Source of the DNA: Arcobacter sp.
GTDB taxonomy: Bacteria; Campylobacterota; Campylobacteria; Campylobacterales; Arcobacteraceae
Reading direction: 5' to 3'
DNA length: 8,256 bases
NCBI GenBank assembly: GCA_016744485.1
Contig: JADGEG010000084.1
Location: 1-8,256, forward strand
Positions 4,479-8,256 of the stretch are shown here, in pieces; position 1 is the stretch's first letter; every line of letters begins with the position of its first letter. The notes under the pieces were generated by a model. It was not told the origin of the DNA, searched no databases, and worked only from the letters and a program-made list of their open reading frames with translations. The position numbers and the translations under genes were made by a program.

Positions 4479-5360
4479 TTATAAGTAGTCATAGCGGGTT
4501 AAATAATATATAAATTTATATCCTCTAGGTACTTTATGAAAAACACTATTAATATGAAAATCTTTATCTATACTAATACAAAATTTATTAACCTTGAAAG
4601 AATGGAAAACAAAATTTTTTCTAAAGTATTGTTCTTCTTTTGTATTTTCTTTAAATACTTTTTGTAAAATATCATTAATTATATTTATTCTCTTAGGAAT
4701 ACCCTCTAAACAATGATACAAATTAACTGAGCCAGTTTTTATAACATCTCTTTTGTTGTATTCTTGTTGAAAGTATTTATTTTTATATGTTTGTTTTATA
4801 TCTTTATAGGGTCTAACTTTAGAAAAATATATTTCATCATAATTAGTGTTCTTTGGCTTGAAGAATGAAACGGCAGGAGGTATAAAGTACCTAGCTTTTT
4901 TAACTAATTCTTGAATTTCTTTATTGTTTTTATATTCTTCTTCTCCGATTTTCTTTAAGTCATAAATTAAGAATAATACAGTTAAATTAAGATTAAACAT
5001 ATCTTCTTTATTTACTTTAAGTGGAACCGCATAATTAGGGTCTTCGATTGTATCTGATATGCCATTAGTACTAAAACTTTTCTTAATTAATAATGAATTT
5101 TCATAAAATACATCTTGTGAAGTTATTATCTTTTTAAAATCACTGATATATGTTTTTTGTAAATTCTTTTCAACATCCTTTAAATATACATTGATAAAAA
5201 AAAGCATACTATCAATAATACGATATACATCTTCTATATTTTCCTTATCAATGCTATAAAAATTTATTTCTTTTATATCTTTATAATCAAGTTGTATATT
5301 TTCATTTTCTTGTTTGTCGAACCATTGCTTATAAACTGATAAATTAGTACTCAGTCCCAT
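4479..5360 (-). CDS. Unknown 293-residue protein coupled to the integrase
   Basis: I do not recognise this protein. It is predicted cytosolic, mostly helical in its first half, with no signal peptide. Two hydrophobic stretches (about 50-57, SMLFFINV, and 126-136, LNLTVLFLIYD) are short and look like buried helices rather than membrane spans. Later come ARYFIPPAVSFFKP (about 155-168) and an aromatic-rich C-terminus, RGYKFIYYLTRYDYL. No catalytic motif stands out. Its ATG is two bases past the integrase stop, and the GAGGGG ribosome site lies in the last integrase codons, so the two are translated together. A terminator-like hairpin follows. The reading frame is intact in an element whose replication genes are damaged. 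Candidate roles are an integration accessory factor or a cargo gene, for example defence against phages, but nothing in the sequence proves either. Confidence 0.75.
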   Translation of the reverse strand: MGLSTNLSVYKQWFDKQENENIQLDYKDIKEINFYSIDKENIEDVYRIIDSMLFFINVYLKDVEKNLQKTYISDFKKIITSQDVFYENSLLIKKSFSTNGISDTIEDPNYAVPLKVNKEDMFNLNLTVLFLIYDLKKIGEEEYKNNKEIQELVKKARYFIPPAVSFFKPKNTNYDEIYFSKVRPYKDIKQTYKNKYFQQEYNKRDVIKTGSVNLYHCLEGIPKRINIINDILQKVFKENTKEEQYFRKNFVFHSFKVNKFCISIDKDFHINSVFHKVPRGYKFIYYLTRYDYL

Positions 5361-5362
5361 TT

Positions 5363-6604
5363 TTACCCCTCATCTTTTAATCTCATAATATAATCACTCC
5401 AATAATTCATAAGTGGTATTAGTTGATTTAAGTAATTAGCTTTATGGTTATATGCCCTTGCTACTTTGTTCTGTTCGTGATGGTCTAATGCTCTCTCTTT
5501 TACATCAAATGAAAAATCATTTTTGATATCTAATGTATCTATCATACTTCTAAAAGTACCTCTAAAGCCGTGTAATCTGATTTTATTACCTTTTTGTTCA
5601 TTATTAAAACCCATTCTTTGTAACGCTCTGTTAGGACTTTCTTTATTTATTGAATTATTATTATCTTTACCTAAAAATACAAATTCTTTTAATTCTGTAT
5701 ATTGTGTTTGTATTGTTTTTTGTTCATTTAGTATATTTATAACTTCACTACTTAAGGGCATGATAAAGTCATTCATATTTATATTTTTTAGTTTCATATA
5801 TTGTCTAGGAATTGTTATAATTTTTTTATCAAAGTTTATATACTTCCATTTTAAGTTACATAGGTTATCAGCTCTTAAAGGAACATGTAGAACAAGCTTT
5901 AAAGCATTTCTTAGGCTATAACCCCCTTTATATGTATAAATAGCTTGTATTAATTCTTTTAGTATTTCTTTATTAGTTATCTTAGACATATTTTTAGTAG
6001 TTCTAGCTTTGATTATGTCTGATTTTCTAATATCAGCTAATAAGTTTCTATTACAATATCTTTTTAAAACTGCATATCTAAAAAGATTATCTAAATTATT
6101 AAAAAGTCTGGAGGCTATCTCAGGGGCTGAAAGTTTTTTCAAATCAATAATTTTAATAATATCATCTATATTTATATCTTTTATATGTTTTTTTCTTACA
6201 AACGGTAAAACATCATTATTAAAAACTCTAACTTTACCTTTATGTGTTATTTGTGTTGTATATTCAGCTTCTTTATTAAGCCATTCATTTATAACATTTT
6301 CAATCATACCTTTTGATTTTATTTCTTTAATTTCATTTTTTGATTTTTTGTATTCTATAGGGTCTATACCTTGATTGATGAGGTTTTTATATTCATCTCT
6401 TGTATCTCTTGCTATTTTAAGTGTAGTATTAGGATAACTTTTAAAAGTAGTTTCTTTAGACTTTTTATTAAGCATATATCTATAAACCCAAACTTTAGTA
6501 TTATTTGGGTTAATACATACTCTTAAACCTCCACCATCATTTAAATAGTATTTTTTATCTTTTGGTTTTGCTTTTTTAATTTGTATGTCTTTTAGAAGTT
6601 CCAT
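5363..6604 (-). CDS. int: P4-type tyrosine integrase
   Basis: This 413-residue site-specific recombinase would insert and excise the element at the tRNA-Ser 3' end. The N-terminus (about 1-95) is the DUF4102-type arm-binding domain: YYLNDGGGLRVCI, then VWVYRYML and the ARDTRDEYKNLINQGIDP stretch. A SAM-like core-binding domain follows (about 100-195). The catalytic domain carries Arg244 (VPLRADNL), probably a Lys near 271-273, His345 and Arg348 (HGFR), His375 (ALDHH) and nucleophile Tyr385 (ARAYNH), so all key residues are present. Asn replaces the usual Glu after the first Arg, a mild variant. Length is normal for the family. No good ribosome site precedes the ATG, and TTATATC (6614-6620) is a possible -10 only nine bases away, so the message may be nearly leaderless or come from read-through of the tRNA gene. 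An inverted TTGGGGGTATA (6629-6639) may allow autoregulation. Confidence 0.95.
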   Translation of the reverse strand: MELLKDIQIKKAKPKDKKYYLNDGGGLRVCINPNNTKVWVYRYMLNKKSKETTFKSYPNTTLKIARDTRDEYKNLINQGIDPIEYKKSKNEIKEIKSKGMIENVINEWLNKEAEYTTQITHKGKVRVFNNDVLPFVRKKHIKDINIDDIIKIIDLKKLSAPEIASRLFNNLDNLFRYAVLKRYCNRNLLADIRKSDIIKARTTKNMSKITNKEILKELIQAIYTYKGGYSLRNALKLVLHVPLRADNLCNLKWKYINFDKKIITIPRQYMKLKNINMNDFIMPLSSEVINILNEQKTIQTQYTELKEFVFLGKDNNNSINKESPNRALQRMGFNNEQKGNKIRLHGFRGTFRSMIDTLDIKNDFSFDVKERALDHHEQNKVARAYNHKANYLNQLIPLMNYWSDYIMRLKDEG

Positions 6605-6628
6605 TTTAGCGATGATATAACCTTTGAC

Positions 6629-6676
6629 TTGGGGGTATAAACTGCAATTATTTGGGTTTTCTACCTATACCCCCAA
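6629..6676. promoter_or_regulatory. Inverted TTGGGGGTATA / TATACCCCCAA pair upstream of the integrase
   Basis: TTGGGGGTATA at 6629-6639 and its exact reverse complement at 6666-6676 frame a 26-bp spacer. The right half is part of the 27-bp arm-type repeat, so this adds a third, inverted motif copy at the integrase end, directly next to a possible -10 box. Integrase binding here could both build the recombination complex and repress its own gene. Confidence 0.5.
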
Positions 6677-6691
6677 ATTTACCCCCAGCTT
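6665..6691 (+). repeat. Right copy of the 27-bp arm-type repeat
   Basis: It differs from 492-518 at one base and has the same orientation. It is inside the element between the integrase start and attR. Runs of five C are rare elsewhere in this AT-rich sequence, so conservation at both ends is unlikely to be chance. Confidence 0.6.
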
Positions 6692-6797
6692 TTTTTTAGT
6701 TTATATTGAATTAAGTTAAACTACTATAACATAAAAAGTTTTAAAAGAGTTGATAGTTAGGGTATTTGTTGTATTGTATTAGATGTGTTTAGATTAA

Positions 6798-6825
6798 TAA
6801 GTGGCGGACGAAGAGGGATTCGAAC
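6798..6825. other. attR: 3' end of tRNA-Ser and its flank
   Basis: The segment covers the T-arm half, the acceptor strand, the CCA end and four bases beyond the tRNA gene. Its decayed counterpart is at 418-442. The integrase gene lies next to it, as usual for P4-type elements, and the integrated element restores a complete tRNA. Confidence 0.7.
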
Positions 6826-6892
6826 CCTCGGTACCGTTACCAGTACGCATCCTTAGCAGGGATGTGGTTTCAGCCAACTCACCCATTCGTCC
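6802..6892 (-). tRNA. tRNA-Ser(GCU)
   Basis: The gene folds as a class II tRNA with CCA encoded. The acceptor strands GGACGAA and TTCGTCC pair over seven bases, followed by discriminator G and CCA (6802-6804 on the plus strand). The anticodon stem CATCC/GGATG holds the loop CTGCTAA with anticodon GCT (complement at 6855-6857), which reads AGC and AGU serine codons. A long variable arm and a GTTCGAATC T loop are present. The 91-base length fits tRNA-Ser. It is the integration target of the neighbouring element. No terminator is seen after it, so read-through toward the integrase is possible. Confidence 0.97.
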
Positions 6893-6904
6893 TTTTGGAG
6901 TGAG

Positions 6905-6910
6905 ATTATA
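6905..6910 (-). promoter_or_regulatory. -10 box TATAAT of the tRNA-Ser gene
   Basis: A consensus TATAAT reads on the minus strand 12 bases before the first tRNA base, the spacing expected for a short 5' leader. No clear -35 hexamer is visible. Confidence 0.5.
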
Positions 6911-6948
6911 ATAGTATATTTCTTATATTATACTTAATATGTATAAGA

Positions 6949-6954
6949 TATAAT
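6949..6954 (+). promoter_or_regulatory. -10 box TATAAT upstream of the DMT transporter
   Basis: TATAAT lies 35 bases before the transporter ATG and would give a leader of roughly 28 nt. It is divergent from the tRNA promoter within the same short AT-rich interval. No -35 consensus is visible. Confidence 0.4.
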
Positions 6955-6989
6955 AAAAATCTTGTACTACAATAGTAGAGGTGAAATTC

Positions 6990-7895
6990 ATGACAAATCA
7001 AAAACTATCTTATATCTATGCTTTAATTGCTGTTTTTTTATGGTCAACAGTAGCAAGTGCTTTTAAACTGTCTTTAGAATATTTAAGTCCTATAGAGCTA
7101 GTTTTATATGCAGTTATTACTTCAATTCTTACTTTGTTTATAATTTTACTTTATCAGAAAAAACTTAATAAAATAAGAGAACATTTTAAAACACATTTTT
7201 TATTTATACTATTTTTAGGAATTTTAAATCCTTTTTTAATGTATATAGTTTTATTTCAAGCTTATGATTTATTACCAGTTCAAGAAGCACAAACCATTAA
7301 CTACACTTGGGCTTTAACTTTAACATATTTATCAATTCCTTTATTAAAACAAAAACTTAAATTAGAAGATTTTATAGCTGGATTAATATGCTATCTTGGT
7401 GTTTTAATAATAGCTACAAAAGGTGATCCTTTCTCCCTTGATTTTACAAATTTTTATGGAGTATTTTTAGCTTTATTATCTACAATTTTTTGGTCTTTAT
7501 ATTGGATTTATAATACAAAAATAAAAGCAGATCCAGTTATTGGATTATTTTGTAATTTTTTAATTGCACTGCCTTTGATCATTATATATATTTACTTTAC
7601 GGAAGGTTTCAGTATTCCTAATATTAAAGGAATATATGGAGCTATGTATGTAGGTTTATTTGAGATGAGCATTACCTTCTTATGTTGGTTAAAAGCTATG
7701 AGCCTTACAAGCTCAACAACAAAAATTGCAAATCTTATTTTTATAGCTCCTTTTATATCCCTTTTATTTATTTATTTTATAATAAAAGAAACTATTTTAT
7801 TATCTACTATCATCGGGTTGTGTTTGATTATTTTAGGCTTAGTAGTTCAACAATTGAGACATTTAAAAGATAAATTTAAAAAAATATTATCTTGA
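6990..7895 (+). CDS. DMT family (EamA) inner-membrane transporter
   Basis: The 301-residue product has ten hydrophobic segments and the two-fold internal repeat of EamA drug/metabolite transporters. The first repeat (about 7-140) begins YALIAVFLWSTVASAFK and includes the family's proline-containing LSPIELVLYA. The second (about 155-288) begins with FYGVFLALLSTIFWSLYWIYN. The basic C-terminus, LKDKFKK, lies in the cytoplasm. Members export amino acids, metabolites or drugs across the inner membrane; the substrate cannot be told from sequence. I chose ATG 6990 because AGAGGTG (6977-6983) is correctly spaced for it; GTG 6981 overlaps that site and would add three residues. The gene is outside the element and belongs to the host chromosome. 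Its stop TGA (7893-7895) is part of the terminal repeat of an insertion remnant, so the last residues may have been changed slightly. Confidence 0.93.
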   Translation: MTNQKLSYIYALIAVFLWSTVASAFKLSLEYLSPIELVLYAVITSILTLFIILLYQKKLNKIREHFKTHFLFILFLGILNPFLMYIVLFQAYDLLPVQEAQTINYTWALTLTYLSIPLLKQKLKLEDFIAGLICYLGVLIIATKGDPFSLDFTNFYGVFLALLSTIFWSLYWIYNTKIKADPVIGLFCNFLIALPLIIIYIYFTEGFSIPNIKGIYGAMYVGLFEMSITFLCWLKAMSLTSSTTKIANLIFIAPFISLLFIYFIIKETILLSTIIGLCLIILGLVVQQLRHLKDKFKKILS

Positions 7896-8180
7896 CTTCT
7901 TGGGATAGTATAAACCACTGCATAATCTAACCCATCCAATTTATTCCTAAAATTCTAATTTTAAAAAATATTGCTTTTAAATTCTATAAACATATAGTTA
8001 ACAAGAAGTAATAAAAGAGTATCTTTATCAATATTTCTCATATATGTTGTATCTTTTCTAGTTTCATTTGTTGATGGGATAATAGTTTTAGATATTAGAT
8101 TTTTATCTTCTAGTTGTTTGGTAATTGAATAAAATAATTTATCATAAAGTTTGTTTTTATACTACCCCAATATGTCAAGA
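7890..8180. mobile_element. Insertion-sequence remnant or MITE-like element, about 290 bp
   Basis: The left end TCTTGACTTCTTGGGATAG at 7890-7908 continues TATAAA. The right end read on the minus strand from 8180 is TCTTGACATATTGGGGTAG, then TATAAA. The two match at 22 of the first 25 bases, a clear terminal inverted repeat. No convincing target duplication was found at the outer edges. The length is far below that of a full insertion sequence, so it is an internally deleted copy. I cannot assign the family. The left end supplies the stop codon of the transporter gene. Confidence 0.65.
7961..8160 (-). pseudogene. Transposase-like fragment inside the insertion remnant
   Basis: The minus strand is open for about 66 codons from just inside the right terminal repeat to a TAA at 7961-7963, with no start codon near its beginning. 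It reads KLYDKLFYSITKQLEDKNLI and, further on, TRKDTTYMRNIDKDTL, a basic and plausible protein piece. The position between terminal repeats suggests a leftover of the transposase gene, and the Leu-Glu-Asp-Lys-Asn-Leu-Ile stretch recalls IS5-type transposases only loosely. It is not functional. Confidence 0.35.
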
Positions 8181-8256
8181 CAACTATTTATAAAATCTAA
8201 TTCCCTTCATTCCTTGTAACTTTATGCTACAATTTCATCTAATTTACTATAATTTT
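8181..8256. other. Unassigned AT-rich end of the window
   Basis: These 76 bases carry no open frame, hairpin or recognisable RNA gene. Whatever follows the insertion remnant lies outside the window. Confidence 0.5.

Larger units (their letters stand above)
418..6825. mobile_element. Integrated element at tRNA-Ser, about 6.4 kb, satellite-like
   Basis: The element is bounded by a degenerate copy of the tRNA-Ser 3' end on the left and the real tRNA gene on the right, with the integrase next to the tRNA. It carries integration and excision functions (integrase, AlpA-like protein), replication and recombination functions (initiator, Gp157-like, Rad52-like, VRR-NUC), two unknown genes, and no capsid, tail, packaging or lysis genes. 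That content matches small integrative elements such as phage satellites, or elements that replicate after excision. Calling it a satellite is an inference from gene content. Several genes are damaged (see the individual entries), and the left junction has diverged from the right, so the element may no longer excise precisely. Confidence 0.75.

Noticed and set aside
5523..6374. Two plus-strand open frames (5523-5921 and 6009-6374)
   Set aside because: Both are antisense to the well-supported integrase and show the same hydrophobic shadow composition.
7682..7873. Plus-strand open frame of 63 codons inside the transporter gene
   Set aside because: It overlaps the transporter in another frame, has no ribosome site, and its Tyr-rich composition is that of an out-of-frame reading.

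Overview
The window is AT-rich, roughly three quarters A+T by eye. Its intergenic regions are short and its codons favour A/T strongly. Together with the protein flavour this suggests a Campylobacterota bacterium, probably of the Arcobacter group. That assignment is an inference; no species-specific marker is present.

The main feature is a small integrated element of about 6.4 kb (about 418-6825) lodged in the 3' end of a tRNA-Ser(GCU) gene. The right junction is the intact tRNA gene (6802-6892, minus strand). The left junction is a decayed copy of the tRNA 3' end (418-442). A 27-bp repeat carrying two TACCCCC motifs lies just inside each junction and looks like a pair of integrase arm-type sites. 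To the left of the element, positions 1-245 hold a deletion-ridden relic of a second, related integrase, so at least two elements have inserted here one after the other.

Almost all of the element reads right to left. A P4-type tyrosine integrase (5363-6604) is followed, with translational coupling, by an unrecognised 293-residue protein (4479-5360) and a terminator-like hairpin. Next comes an operon of an AlpA-like excisionase (4136-4309), a winged-helix protein (3851-4126), a phage/plasmid-type replication initiator (3196-3873), a Gp157-family protein split by one in-frame TAA (2595-3080), a Rad52-like annealing protein (2115-2594), a VRR-NUC nuclease (1745-2098) and a decayed gene (1317-1708). 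A further unknown gene (569-1000, plus strand) lies at the left end. The gene set provides integration, excision, replication and recombination but no virion proteins. This fits a phage-satellite-like or replicating integrative element rather than a full prophage.

The element looks to be decaying. The Gp157 gene has a nonsense codon, the replication gene may have lost its tail to a frameshift, and the last operon gene has no start codon and a frameshift. The integrase, the gene coupled to it, alpA, the annealing protein and the nuclease remain open.

To the right of the tRNA is ordinary chromosome: a DMT/EamA transporter (6990-7895) whose stop codon lies inside the terminal inverted repeat of a roughly 290-bp insertion-sequence remnant (7890-8180). 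The remaining 76 bases show nothing recognisable.
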